Under the pieces are notes generated by a model. The model saw nothing but the letters and a program-made list of their open reading frames with translations, searched no databases and was not told the origin of the DNA. From Amycolatopsis circi (GTDB lineage: Bacteria > Actinomycetota > Actinomycetes > Mycobacteriales > Pseudonocardiaceae), in assembly GCF_003385235.1 (NCBI RefSeq), contig NZ_PQIA01000062.1:1-49769 (forward strand): a stretch of 49,769 nucleotides of DNA, given 5' to 3'. A program made the translations under genes and the position numbers. This document shows positions 32,696 to 41,458 of this stretch, piece after piece; the first letter of the stretch is position 1, and each line of letters opens with the position of its first letter.

Positions 32696-33760
32696 GTGGG
32701 ACTCTTCCGCACGAAGCCAGAACCGGCCGACGAGGTCGTCGCACTGCAGGCCGCCCTCGCGAAGGCGCGCAACCCGAGGAGCGTGCCGAACCTGCGTCGG
32801 CGGCTTCTGCTGGGCCAGTTGCTGCTCAAGAACGAGGACTGGGCGACAGGGGAGCGGCACTACACGGATCTCGTGCCCGCGTTGACGGACGAATTCGGCC
32901 CCCGCGAGCCGAACACCCTTGCCGCGTGGGCGAATCTGGCGTATTGCCAGACATCGCAAGGCCGTCCGGCGGAGGCGATCCCGCTGCTGGAACGCACCGC
33001 GGAGGCGTTCGAGGAAACCTGGGGCGCGCGCCAGCCCGCGACGTTCAAGACCCAGCTGTTTCTCGCGGAAGCCTATGGCGTGGCAGCGCAGTACGAAGAC
33101 GCGCTGGCGGTGCTGGACGCGCACGTCGACTACTGCGCCGCCGAACTCGGCCCGGCGCACGCCCTGACGCGAGCCGGACGACGCCGGAAGGTCGTCATGC
33201 TGCGCGCGCTGGCCCGGTACGAGACGGCCGAACAACTGCTGTCGGACGGGGAAGCGCTCTGCGAGACCGACGAGCAACGAGACGCGTTCCGCGGGCTCCT
33301 TTTGGTGGTGCGAGCCGAAATCGGAGATCCGGAGGCGGCGATCGCTCCGGTGCGCGAGCTGTTCGAGAAGTGGCCGAAGCTGGGGGAGTCGCTGGCAACC
33401 GTTCTCCTGTTGGCCGGGCAAGCGCGCGAGGCAGCCGACCTGCTCCGCCAGGCCCTGGGCGAAGCGCGGGGCCGAGGCGCGCTGATCGTCCGCGGCGCGC
33501 TCGCGCGAGCCTGCGTGGAGAGCGGAAACCTGGACGAAGCCGAGCAAGCGGCGCGGGCGGTGCTGGCCGCTGGTGCCTGGCCAGCGGGACATCCGGTGGT
33601 GCTCAGCCTCCGCGCGACGCTGGCCCGAGCTGCTGCCCAACGAGGCGACCGAGCGGGTGCGGCGGCAGAGCTGGAATCCGTGGTAGCCGGGCTCAAAGCA
33701 GTCCTCGGCGCAGCCCATCCGCGCGTCGCCGAGGCAACCGGATGGCTTGCGGAGTGCTGA
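32696..33760 (+). CDS. Tetratricopeptide-repeat protein
   Basis: 354 residues from GTG at 32696 (MGLFRTKPEPADEVVALQAA). Longer in-frame starts exist, but the upstream part is Arg/Gly/Ala-rich and not protein-like. At least six helical-pair repeats are visible, for example NTLAAWANLAYCQTSQGRPA followed by EAIPLLERTAEAFEETWG, and a last set AAQRGDRAGAAAELESVV with HPRVAEATGWLAE. This resembles the TPR_10/12 type seen in signalling and NTPase-linked proteins, but no catalytic domain is attached. It is divergent from fadAB. Role unknown; scaffold for protein contacts is likely. Confidence 0.8.
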   Translation: MGLFRTKPEPADEVVALQAALAKARNPRSVPNLRRRLLLGQLLLKNEDWATGERHYTDLVPALTDEFGPREPNTLAAWANLAYCQTSQGRPAEAIPLLERTAEAFEETWGARQPATFKTQLFLAEAYGVAAQYEDALAVLDAHVDYCAAELGPAHALTRAGRRRKVVMLRALARYETAEQLLSDGEALCETDEQRDAFRGLLLVVRAEIGDPEAAIAPVRELFEKWPKLGESLATVLLLAGQAREAADLLRQALGEARGRGALIVRGALARACVESGNLDEAEQAARAVLAAGAWPAGHPVVLSLRATLARAAAQRGDRAGAAAELESVVAGLKAVLGAAHPRVAEATGWLAEC

Positions 33761-33797
33761 CGGCCGCGGGCCTGAACCCGCGGCCGTCAACCACGGA

Positions 33798-34769
33798 TCA
33801 CTCCGCCGAATCGTCCTCCGGACGCACCGGAACCGGCGTCCCGTCCTGCAAATGCGGTTCGCGCAGCCGGAAAATCTCCTCGAACTCCCGCATCCGCGCC
33901 GCGCGGTAATCCGGCACCCCGGCCGCGTCGAAGCGGTAGAACCCGGCCCCGTCCTGGAGCCCTCGCCGCTGGCCGGTCATGTTCTCCTCGACGATCGCGG
34001 GGGCTTGGAACCGCTCGCCGAGTTCGCCGGTCAGGTAGCGCGAGGCGTAGTACAGGATGTCCCCGCCGCCCCAGTCGATGAATTCCAGCGGACCCAGCAC
34101 CGAGAACCGCGGCCCGAGACCGGCGCGGACCGCGAGGTCGATTTCGGCCGCACCGGCGACCCCTTCCTCGACCATCCGCGCGGCCTCGTTCATCAGCAGC
34201 GCCTGCAACCGCGGCACGATGTACCCGGCGGCGGGCCCGCACACCACCGGCACCTTGCCGATTTCGCGCAGCAGTTCCACGAGCCGGTCGACCGCTGCCG
34301 GATCGGTGTCGTCGCTCCGGCTGACCTCGACCAGCGGCATCAGCTCGGCCGGGTTGAGCCAGTGCGCGTTGACGACCCGCTCCGGCCGGTCGGCGAGTTC
34401 CGCGATCTGCGTGACCAGGAAGGTCGACGTCGTCGAGGCCAGCACCGCCGACTCCGGCACCTGCGAGCCGAGCCAGCCGAACACCTCGCGCTTGACGTCC
34501 ATGACCTCCGGCACGGCCTCGAACACCACGGTCGCGTCGGCGAGTTCCTTCGCCGAACGGTCGCCCATCGTCAGGCTTTCCAGCGCGTCGGCGTGGCCGA
34601 ACATCGCGCGCAGCCGGTCGGCGAGGCGCTTGCGGACCTCGTCGCGCCGGAGCTGGCGTTCTTCCTCGGTGCGGTCCTTGACGTCCGCGAGCAGGACCGG
34701 GTGGCCCGCCGCGAGGAAGGCCAGCGCGATGCCCTCGCCCATCCGCCCGGCGCCGACGATCGCGATCAC
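33798..34769 (-). CDS. 3-hydroxyacyl-CoA dehydrogenase family NAD+ oxidoreductase
   Basis: 323 residues from GTG. The Rossmann motif IAIVGAGRMGEGIALAFLAAG and acidic D29-type end of beta-2 mark NAD binding. The catalytic His lies in VVNAHWLNPAELMPLVEV and the Asn in a later helix. The C-terminal domain has GPLEFIDWGGGDILYYASRY and GAGFYRF. It is much shorter than FadB and lacks the crotonase half. Relatives act on 3-hydroxybutyryl-CoA, L-gulonate or carnitine. It overlaps the opine-type dehydrogenase gene by GTGA, so the two work together, probably on a small hydroxy or amino acid rather than in beta-oxidation. Confidence 0.8.
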   Translation of the reverse strand: MIAIVGAGRMGEGIALAFLAAGHPVLLADVKDRTEEERQLRRDEVRKRLADRLRAMFGHADALESLTMGDRSAKELADATVVFEAVPEVMDVKREVFGWLGSQVPESAVLASTTSTFLVTQIAELADRPERVVNAHWLNPAELMPLVEVSRSDDTDPAAVDRLVELLREIGKVPVVCGPAAGYIVPRLQALLMNEAARMVEEGVAGAAEIDLAVRAGLGPRFSVLGPLEFIDWGGGDILYYASRYLTGELGERFQAPAIVEENMTGQRRGLQDGAGFYRFDAAGVPDYRAARMREFEEIFRLREPHLQDGTPVPVRPEDDSAE

Positions 34770-35878
34770 GACTGGACTCCGTCCTGCAGCAGCTTGGTCA
34801 GCCCGGCGCGGTCGAGTTCTGCCAGACCGAGGTTTTCGAAGGTCCGGCCCTCGGCGTAGAAGTCGCGGCCGGTGATCGCGGAACCCAAAGCCAGCAGGCC
34901 TTCCGCGACCGGCGTCGGCACCCCGGCCCATCGGCCCGCGGACACCAGGAGCGACAGTCCGAGCCGGGTGTCTTCGACCATGTAGCGGTGCGTGTGGAGA
35001 TCGATCTTCTCGCGCCAGTCGCCGCTGTCGGTCAGCCGCTCGTGCGCCGAGCGGCCGTACATCCACTCCTCGCCGTCGGTGGCGTAGTGATCCGCCAGCG
35101 GGAAGTGCGGCGCGCCGTAGCCGAACGCTTCGCGCAGCGCGACCCGCTCGGCGTCGAGCGCGTCGGTGACACTGCGAATCGACGGCTGCGTGCCCTCGTT
35201 GTGGATGTCCCAGGCGGCGAAATGCTCCAGCGGACCGGCGTTCATCGTGATCAACGGCGGGTGGATGATCGGGCCCGCGTTCATCAGCGCTCCGCTGAGC
35301 CCGTCGCCCGCGTCCTCGATGCTCGGGTACGCCTCGCGCAGGGTCTTGAACGCGCTTTCCGCCAGCCGCAGCGGGAAAACCCCGGTCGGCAGACGGGTCG
35401 CGTACCCGCTGATCACCACTTCGGCGTCCCCGTGCCGACGCGCGAGGTACGGCAGCGTCCCGGCTTCGGCGAACGCGATCTCCGAACTTCCGCCCGCCGC
35501 GGCGACAGCCTTGGCGAACACCATCGAACCGAACGTGCCCGGCGGCAGGAACACCACCTGGCCCTCGGTCAGCAGCGGGGCGAGCCGGGGAGCCAGGTCG
35601 TCGTGCGTGGTCGAGGGCAGCGGGATCACGATCAGAGCCGCGCCGCGCACCGCCTCGGCGAGATCCGCCACCGGGTCGATCTCCCCGGCAGCGTCGCCCA
35701 CCGGCACCGAACGGGAGCCCCGGTAATCCCAGACGGCCACCGCCCCGGTCGCGCGCAACGCTTCCAGCGCCTCGGCGTTCCGCCGCCACCAGCGCACTTC
35801 GTGGCCGTGCTCGGCGAGTTCCGCCACCGTGGCCCAGGAACCGTGCCCGCCCCCGAGAACCGCGATCTTCACTGTCAT
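34766..35878 (-). CDS. NAD/NADP octopine/nopaline dehydrogenase family protein
   Basis: 370 residues; AGGAG precedes the ATG. The N-terminal Rossmann domain (VKIAVLGGGHGSWATVAEL, acidic/basic end RWWRRN favours NADP) is followed by the helical opine dehydrogenase domain. The conserved block GALMNAGPIIHPPLITMNAG carries the family catalytic His. Opine dehydrogenases link an amino acid and a 2-oxoacid reductively, or run in reverse to degrade opines. A role in breakdown of an N-substituted amino acid is possible. It is coupled to the downstream dehydrogenase. Confidence 0.8.
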   Translation of the reverse strand: MTVKIAVLGGGHGSWATVAELAEHGHEVRWWRRNAEALEALRATGAVAVWDYRGSRSVPVGDAAGEIDPVADLAEAVRGAALIVIPLPSTTHDDLAPRLAPLLTEGQVVFLPPGTFGSMVFAKAVAAAGGSSEIAFAEAGTLPYLARRHGDAEVVISGYATRLPTGVFPLRLAESAFKTLREAYPSIEDAGDGLSGALMNAGPIIHPPLITMNAGPLEHFAAWDIHNEGTQPSIRSVTDALDAERVALREAFGYGAPHFPLADHYATDGEEWMYGRSAHERLTDSGDWREKIDLHTHRYMVEDTRLGLSLLVSAGRWAGVPTPVAEGLLALGSAITGRDFYAEGRTFENLGLAELDRAGLTKLLQDGVQS

Positions 35879-35924
35879 GTGCTCCTGTCTGGTGCTGGTG
35901 TTCTGATGCGCCGACCGCACTTTC

Positions 35925-36707
35925 TCACGGGTCGGCAAGGTCGGTCGCGGCCCACAGCCGATCTTGCTGCTCCCGCACGATCGCGCCGAACTCGCCCGGG
36001 ACGAGCGTCCGGTACGGCCCGGATTCGACCGCGACCCGCGCGATCGTCTCGATCGCCGGGGCCGGATCGCGCTGCATGGCGAGGAAATCCGAAAAGTCGT
36101 GGTCCGACGCGGGCGAGTTCTCGACGAGTCTTTCGTTGAACCCAGTGGAAAACGGCCCGGGTTCGACGACCCGGACTTCGATCCCGTGCGGCCGCAGCTC
36201 CTGCCGCACCGCCTGCGCCATCGCTTCGAGGGCGAACTTGCTGGCCCCGTACGCACCCGCGCCGGGAGCGACGAACAGCCCCGCCACCGACGTGACGAAC
36301 ACGATCCGCCCGCCGCGCCTGGCCGCGACGAGCCGGTCGGCGACCAGCCTCGTCAACTCAAGCGTGCCGAAGACGTTGACCTCGAACGTCTTCCGGACCA
36401 CTGCGGAATCCGTACGCAACAGCGGGCCTTCGGCACCGAATCCGGCATTGTTGAGCAGAACCGACGCGTCGAGCGCCGCGGCTGCCGCACGATCAGCCGG
36501 GTCGAGCAGATCAAGCCGGGAGACTTCCGCCGCGAGCCCGCGCTCGGCGAACGCCGCCCGCGTCGGCTCGACCTGATCGTCCCGTTCCACCGTGGCGAAC
36601 ACCCGGTGCCCGCGCGCCGCGAGCGTCAATCCCGCTCCCAGCCCGAGACCCGAACCCGCTCCCGTGATCAAAACCGACTCGTTGTGTTCCCCGCTTGGCC
36701 GACCCAC
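35925..36707 (-). CDS. Short-chain dehydrogenase/reductase (SDR)
   Basis: About 260 residues from GTG at 36707. Classical SDR motifs: cofactor loop TGAGSGLGLG (TGxxxGxG), NNAG (LLNNAGFG), catalytic Ser in VTSVAG and YxxxK (YGASK). The sequence after YxxxK (FALEAMAQAVRQELRPHGIEV, VVEPGPFSTGF) is usual. The start is uncertain: there is no clear ribosome site, and only about 50 bp separate it from the divergent IclR gene. It lies 46 bp upstream of the opine-type dehydrogenase and is probably its operon partner. Confidence 0.85.
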   Translation of the reverse strand: MGRPSGEHNESVLITGAGSGLGLGAGLTLAARGHRVFATVERDDQVEPTRAAFAERGLAAEVSRLDLLDPADRAAAAALDASVLLNNAGFGAEGPLLRTDSAVVRKTFEVNVFGTLELTRLVADRLVAARRGGRIVFVTSVAGLFVAPGAGAYGASKFALEAMAQAVRQELRPHGIEVRVVEPGPFSTGFNERLVENSPASDHDFSDFLAMQRDPAPAIETIARVAVESGPYRTLVPGEFGAIVREQQDRLWAATDLADP

Positions 36708-36758
36708 GCCCGCAGTGTCGCTTGCATCGCGGCCCGGCCTCAATCAGACTTCCGCCAC

Positions 36759-37523
36759 ATGGAAGCCAGACCCACCGCGGCGGCCCGGCTGCTGTCGGTG
36801 CTGGACTGCTTCAGTGCGCAGACGCCGGTGCTGTCCCTGACCGAGATCGCCCAGGCGGCGAGCCTGCCCTTGAGCACAGCGCACCGCCTGGTCGGCGAGC
36901 TGACCGAATGGGGCGCGTTAGCCCGCGACGACCGCGGCGGCTACCACCTCGGCCTGAAACTGTGGGAGCTTGGCTCGCTCTCGCTGGCCCGGGCCTCCAT
37001 CCGCGAAATCGCCCTGCCCTACCTGGGCGACCTGTTCGACGCGACCGGCGAAAACGTGCACCTCTCGGTGCTGGACGGAACAGACGTCGTGTTCCTCGCC
37101 CGACTCGCCGGACACCGCTCGGTCGGCATCCTCACGACGACCGGCAGCCGCCTGCCCGCGACCACCACCGCGACCGGTCGCGTGCTGCTCGCACACGCCG
37201 CCGCAGGCACCCGCGAATCCGCGCTGACCAGCCCGATCCCGGCGGAAACCCAGCACACCACGACCGACCCGGAGACCCTGCGCGCCGAACTCGCCGACAT
37301 CGCCCGCACCGGCTACTGCGTCGCCGACCGCCAATTAGCCGACGACGCGGTCGCCGTCGCCGCCCCGATCCGCGACGCTTCCGCCCAGGTCACCGCCGCG
37401 GTCGCGGTCGTAGGCCGCCGTGAGACGACCTCGGTGGCGCATTTGGTGCCCGCGGTGGTCACGACGGCGACCGGAGTGGCGCGGTCGCTTGGTTATCGCA
37501 GGTCGGCTCGTCGTCGGGCGTGA
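36759..37523 (+). CDS. IclR-family transcriptional regulator
   Basis: 254 residues. The N-terminal winged HTH reads ARLLSVLDCFSAQTPVLSLT, then EIAQAASLPLSTAHRLVGEL. The effector domain (about 80-250) has NVHLSVLDGTDVVFLARLAG and the late block GYCVADRQLADDAVAVAAPI, both typical of IclR. It is divergent from the SDR-dehydrogenase operon across about 50 bp and is its likely regulator. No ribosome site is visible, so the mRNA may be leaderless. Confidence 0.9.
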   Translation: MEARPTAAARLLSVLDCFSAQTPVLSLTEIAQAASLPLSTAHRLVGELTEWGALARDDRGGYHLGLKLWELGSLSLARASIREIALPYLGDLFDATGENVHLSVLDGTDVVFLARLAGHRSVGILTTTGSRLPATTTATGRVLLAHAAAGTRESALTSPIPAETQHTTTDPETLRAELADIARTGYCVADRQLADDAVAVAAPIRDASAQVTAAVAVVGRRETTSVAHLVPAVVTTATGVARSLGYRRSARRRA

Positions 37524-37576
37524 TTTGGCGGGGTAGCTCACCAGCTGTGTTTTTGGCGTCGGCTTCGCCGCCGCGG

Positions 37577-37673
37577 GCGGGATCGCTTTTAAGCCGACGT
37601 TTGGGGGCTGCCCGGCGTGAGGGGCCTTCGGCCTGTCACGCCGGGCAGCCCCCAAACGCCGGCACGATCCCGC
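37577..37673. repeat. Long interrupted palindrome between iclR-type gene and ribonuclease D gene
   Basis: A 23-bp perfect inverted repeat (37598-37620 with 37636-37658; core GGGGGCTGCCCGGCGTGA) has a 15-nt loop that itself contains GGCC-TTC-GGCC. A second, outer pair GCGGGATCG / CGATCCCGC (37577-37585 with 37665-37673) extends the structure. It lies between convergent genes, so it may act as a strong terminator or be a REP-type mobile palindrome. Confidence 0.7.
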
Positions 37674-37747
37674 GTTGTGGTCGGGTTTTAGGGCGAGCAC
37701 CGTCTTGGTCAGGCAGTCGCGGGCTTCACCTTGCGGCTCGCGGCCGA

Positions 37748-37777
37748 AGGTCTAAACCTCAACTAGAGGTCTAAACC
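37748..37777. repeat. Short direct repeat AGGTCTAAACC x2
   Basis: AGGTCTAAACC at 37748-37758 and 37767-37777, 19 bp apart, immediately downstream of the ribonuclease D stop. A short hairpin (ACCTC/GAGGT) lies across the spacer. Function not known. Confidence 0.5.
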
Positions 37778-37787
37778 ACGCAGCTCG

Positions 37788-39062
37788 TCATTCAGCAGCC
37801 GTGCTGTGCAACGCCTTGCTCAGCGCCGCCACCGTCAGCTCCACCTGCCACGGCCGTGCCCCGCCCGCCCGCAACGCGTCCCCGACCGAGTCCTCCGAGA
37901 GGTCGGCCGGAGGACGCCAGCAGGTGCGCCGGACCAGATCCGGCAGCAGCAGGTTCTCCACCGGCAGCTTGCGCTCCTCCGCGATCGCGGCCAGGGCGGC
38001 CCGCGCGGCGGCGAGCCGGGCAGCGGCGTCGGGATCCTTGTCGGCCCAGCGGTTCACCGGCGGCGGACCGTCGTTGGACTGGCTCGGGCTCGGCAGTTCG
38101 CTCGCCGGCAGCGCCTTGGCTGCCTGCAGGTGCCGCAGCCAGCTGGCCGTGTATTTGCGCTGCACGCGCCCGCTGAACACCGGCAGCGCCTGCAGTTCCT
38201 CGACCGTCTTCGGGTCCGAGGTCACCGCGTTGACGATCGCGCTGTCCGGCAGGATCCGGCTCGGCGCGCGGTCGCGTTTGCGGGCCAGTTCGTCGCGGGC
38301 CTGCCACATCTCCCGCACCGCGGCGAGGCCGCGCGGGCTGCGGATCTTGTGCACCCCGGACGTCCGCCGCCACGGTTCGGCGCGCGGCGCGGGCGGGGGA
38401 GCGGTGCGCACAGCCTCGAACTCCTGCTGCGCCCACTCCAGCTTGCCCTGCGCCGCCAGCTCGGTTTCGAGCTTCGCGCGCAGTTCGTTGAGCAGCTCGA
38501 CGTCGAGAGCCGCGTAGTTGAGCCAGTCGATCGGCAGCGGACGCTTCGACCAGTCCGCGGCGCTGTGCCCTTTTTCGAGCGTGTACCCGAGCAGCAGCTC
38601 CACGAGCGTGCCGAGCGCGACGCGTTCGTACCCGGCCAGCCGTCCGGCCAGTTCGGTGTCGAACAGCGACCGCGGACGCAGGTCCAGTTCCGCCAGGCAC
38701 GGCAGATCCTGGGACGCGGCGTGCAGCACCCATTCGGTGTCGTTGAGGACGTCCCGCAGCGGGGCGAGGTCGTCGGCGAGCGCGATCGGGTCGATCAGCA
38801 CCGTGCCGGAACCTTCGCGGCGCAGCTGGACGAGATAGGCCTTGGGCCAGTACCGGTAGCCCGACGCCCGTTCGGTGTCGACGGCGACGGCGCCGGTGCC
38901 CGCGGCGAGCCGCGCGCACGCCTCGGCGAGCGCGTCGGGATCGACCACCACCGGCGGGGTGCCTTCGGCCGGTTCGCGGAGCAGCACCGGCGTTGCGGAG
39001 ACCCCGGAGTTCTCGGTGGTCTCGTCTCCGGTCCGGGCTCCGTCCGCCTGTGCAGTTCCCAT
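37788..39062 (-). CDS. rnd: Ribonuclease D-like 3'-5' exonuclease with HRDC domain
   Basis: 424 residues. The DEDDy exonuclease residues are present: D62 and E64 (VDTERASGYRY), D119 (HAASQDLPCL), Y183 and D187 (NYAALDVELL). An HRDC domain follows at about 235-310 (RGLAAVREMWQARDELARKR) with a further C-terminal helical domain. It trims tRNA and other stable RNA 3' ends in relatives. In mycobacteria (Rv2681) it lies next to dxs, which shows where the accessory DNA has entered here. It stands alone; the start ATG lies 71 bp after the response-regulator stop. Confidence 0.9.
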   Translation of the reverse strand: MGTAQADGARTGDETTENSGVSATPVLLREPAEGTPPVVVDPDALAEACARLAAGTGAVAVDTERASGYRYWPKAYLVQLRREGSGTVLIDPIALADDLAPLRDVLNDTEWVLHAASQDLPCLAELDLRPRSLFDTELAGRLAGYERVALGTLVELLLGYTLEKGHSAADWSKRPLPIDWLNYAALDVELLNELRAKLETELAAQGKLEWAQQEFEAVRTAPPPAPRAEPWRRTSGVHKIRSPRGLAAVREMWQARDELARKRDRAPSRILPDSAIVNAVTSDPKTVEELQALPVFSGRVQRKYTASWLRHLQAAKALPASELPSPSQSNDGPPPVNRWADKDPDAAARLAAARAALAAIAEERKLPVENLLLPDLVRRTCWRPPADLSEDSVGDALRAGGARPWQVELTVAALSKALHSTAAE

Positions 39063-39133
39063 GTCCGACGACCCTACGGGACGAGCGGACCGCGCCTGGT
39101 CCGCCCGCCCCGCAGGGACGTGGTTCGTCGTCG

Positions 39134-39850
39134 TCAGCGGATCACGCCGGCTCGCATCGCCAGCGCGACCATCTGCGCCCGGTCGCCCGTGCCGAGCTTG
39201 CGCCCGATGCGGGACAGGTGGGACTTGACGGTGAGCGCGGAGAGGGAAAGCTCCTCCCCGATCTCCTTGTTCGACTGCCCGTCCGCGACGAGCTGGAGCA
39301 CCTCCACCTCGCGAGCCGACAGCTCGCGCGGGGTGTTGTCGGTGCCCGCCACTCGCGTGCCGGTCGCCAGGACCGGGGCCACGCTCGGGTCGGCGTAAAC
39401 GCCGCCTTCGAGAACCCGGCGCACGCCGTCGGTGACCACCACCGGCGACGCCGACTTCAGCAGGTACGCCTGAGCTCCGGCCTGGAACGCGGAGCGCACC
39501 GCGTACGGGTCGTCGGAGGATGCCAGGACCACCACGCGCGGCCAGCCGTGGCTACGGAGTTCCGTAACCAGCTCGATGCCGCTGCCGTCCGGCAGTCCGA
39601 GATCGAGGATCGCCAGATCGCACGGGCCGGTGGCCTGTGCTCGCGCCCTCGCCTCGGCCACCGTGGCGGCCTCGTGGACAGTGCCCGCACCCATTTGTGC
39701 GAGTCGTGCTGCGATTGCCTCCCTCAACAGCGGGTGGTCATCGACCACCAACACGGAAAAAAGCTCTTCCCGCGGGTGCGGAACCATGCTCGCCGGCAAA
39801 GCACCGGCTGGCGTGGATCGGACGGCCTGAGATAAGCCGACGGTAGCCAC
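39134..39850 (-). CDS. NarL/LuxR-type response regulator
   Basis: 238 residues from GTG, preceded by AGGGAGGT. The receiver domain has D37 and D38 (LVVDDHPLL), phospho-acceptor D83 (AILDLGLPDG) and K at YLLKSASP. The C-terminal LuxR helix-turn-helix reads LSAREVEVLQLVADGQSNKE, then IGEELSLSALTVKSHLSRIG. An extra 30-residue N-terminus precedes the receiver. No kinase gene is adjacent, so it is an orphan regulator. It has its own promoter at 39993-40020 with a leader of about 135 nt. Confidence 0.9.
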   Translation of the reverse strand: MATVGLSQAVRSTPAGALPASMVPHPREELFSVLVVDDHPLLREAIAARLAQMGAGTVHEAATVAEARARAQATGPCDLAILDLGLPDGSGIELVTELRSHGWPRVVVLASSDDPYAVRSAFQAGAQAYLLKSASPVVVTDGVRRVLEGGVYADPSVAPVLATGTRVAGTDNTPRELSAREVEVLQLVADGQSNKEIGEELSLSALTVKSHLSRIGRKLGTGDRAQMVALAMRAGVIR

Positions 39851-39992
39851 GTCACTACCTCCCTGGAGTCGGTCGTGCCCCCCGACCGGCACCGGGACCT
39901 TCGGCCGTTCAGCCGCGCCAGCTTTAGACCGAAAGTGGTGTCGTCCCAGGCACTGTAGCCGTCCGGACGCCGTTGCGGGGGGATCGAATGGG

Positions 39993-40069
39993 TATCTATC
40001 CGAAACAGTTCGTCACTCAACGAGGTCGTTGTAACACGATCGGACTAACGATCGGAGTCTTGTTAACAA
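39993..40069 (-). promoter_or_regulatory. Promoter and upstream repeats of the LuxR-type regulator
   Basis: On the minus strand TTGAGT (complement of 40015-40020), a 16-nt spacer and TAGATA (complement of 39993-39998) make a good sigma-70-type promoter. Just upstream lie two copies of ACGATCGGA (40036-40044 and 40048-40056) and a 10-bp palindrome TTGTTAACAA (40060-40069). The rest of the gap up to the DUF3000 stop (40070-40522) is GC-rich, contains only small hairpins, and no gene was seen. Confidence 0.55.
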
Positions 40070-40522
40070 CTGACGACCGGGCCGCGATGCACCTCAGTTA
40101 CCGGCATCGAAACGGGCGTGCAGATGGCCCGTGCACCTGCGGGTGCTGCCGCGGCGGGGCCGCCGCCCCGGCGGTCCGGACTCGGAAATGCGCCTCGGCC
40201 GGGGCAAGATCATTTTCTTTCACGTTTTGCCGCGCGGGCCGCCAGGCCGCTGAGGGCTCGGCGGAGGCGTCCGAAAGGGGCCGGAAACCGCGTCGGAGCA
40301 GGTTACCGGGGGTTCACTGGCTGTGATCGCGCCCGGCCACGAACGTGCGGCATCCGGAGCAGCGGCCGTCGCGGTCCACGATGGACGGTCGGCCGCGGGC
40401 GTCCGGAAGCCCCGCGGAAGACCCCGGCGGAGCGCTGGGAGGGCCCGGAACCGCCCGGGAAGGCGCGTTCGTGCGCGTGCAAGCCCCGCGAAGAGGCTGC
40501 CCGACCGGGTGAACTTAGGAAA

Positions 40523-41086
40523 TCAGGAACTCTGCCGCTGCTCGAACAGCGTGACGCCCACCGGCGGGAGCCCCACGACGCTCGCCATTACCTGGCAGAA
40601 CGCGAGCCCGTGCGGGCCGAGCGCGGCGTCGGTCGGGGTCCAGGAGGCCCGCAGTTCGAGGTCGTCGGTGCGAGCCGGGCCGGAGATGTCGCCGAACCGG
40701 GCCGAGGACGTCTCCGTGACGGTGCCGCCGAGCGCCTTCCACGACGCGCCGGAGGCCTCCAGCGCGTCGGTGAGCCACGACCAGCCGACCGCGGGCAGGA
40801 ACGGGTCCGTGGCGAGTTCGCGGTCGAGTTCGGCGCGCACGTACATGACCAGCCGCAGCACGCCGTCCCAGCCCTCTTGGCCGTCCGGGTCGTGCAGCAG
40901 GACCAGCCTGCCGGACGCCTCGACGTCGGCGGGCCCGGAGACCTCGCAGCTCAACGCGTACGACCACGGCGCGAGCCGCTGCGGCGCGCGCATCGTCTCC
41001 AGGCGGATCTCCGGGCGCGGCCGGACGGCTTGCAGCGCCGCGACGGCTTCGCGGAAGAGATCGGGCACTGGCGTCATCGCGGTCAC
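40523..41086 (-). CDS. DUF3000 family protein
   Basis: 187 residues from GTG at 41086 (ATG at 41077 is an alternative). The block RLAPWSYALSCEV, the central VMYVRAELDRELATDPFLPA with VGWSWLTDAL, and the C-terminal VMASVVGLPPVGVTLFEQRQ are typical of DUF3000, an actinobacterial family of unknown function. No membrane span or signal peptide. The gene is conserved next to ribonuclease D and hemE in mycobacteria (Rv2680, from memory). Confidence 0.85.
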   Translation of the reverse strand: MTAMTPVPDLFREAVAALQAVRPRPEIRLETMRAPQRLAPWSYALSCEVSGPADVEASGRLVLLHDPDGQEGWDGVLRLVMYVRAELDRELATDPFLPAVGWSWLTDALEASGASWKALGGTVTETSSARFGDISGPARTDDLELRASWTPTDAALGPHGLAFCQVMASVVGLPPVGVTLFEQRQSS

Positions 41087-41291
41087 GCACCGACTGTAGG
41101 GCGGCGACGCCCAGTTGCGGACGCAGGCGCGCCGAGCGAGACCCAGCCGCGACCCCGGGAACGGCTCCGGCTGCCCCTCCGCCTCTCTCGCCGTGCCCGT
41201 TCCCGGCTCGGTCCCGCCGCTGCTTCGGCGGGGTCCTGCGCGGCGAGCGTGGCTGGGCGCGCAGGGCGGCGGCCGGGCTGGCCGTGGTGTG

Positions 41292-41319
41292 TCGGTGTTG
41301 AGGACGTCCTCAACACCGA
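41292..41319. repeat. 28-bp perfect palindrome
   Basis: TCGGTGTTGAGGAC is followed directly by its reverse complement, with no spacer. It lies in the non-coding gap between the divergent DUF3000 and hemE genes (41087-41707), a gap that is longer than needed for two promoters. Confidence 0.8.
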
Positions 41320-41458
41320 TTTGGTTGCGTCGCACGCACCCAACGCCGCATTGGTGTCTTCTCAGCAGCAGCTGTATGCGGCTCTGCGGCGGCGATGCGG
41401 AGCACCGGGCTGGGCCGCGCGGCCCGCTAGCCGATGGACCTGGCGCGGCACTGCGAAA

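Noticed and set aside
37520..37774. Small gene between the IclR gene and ribonuclease D
   Set aside because: The frame simply translates the long palindrome. No ribosome site and no protein-like pattern.
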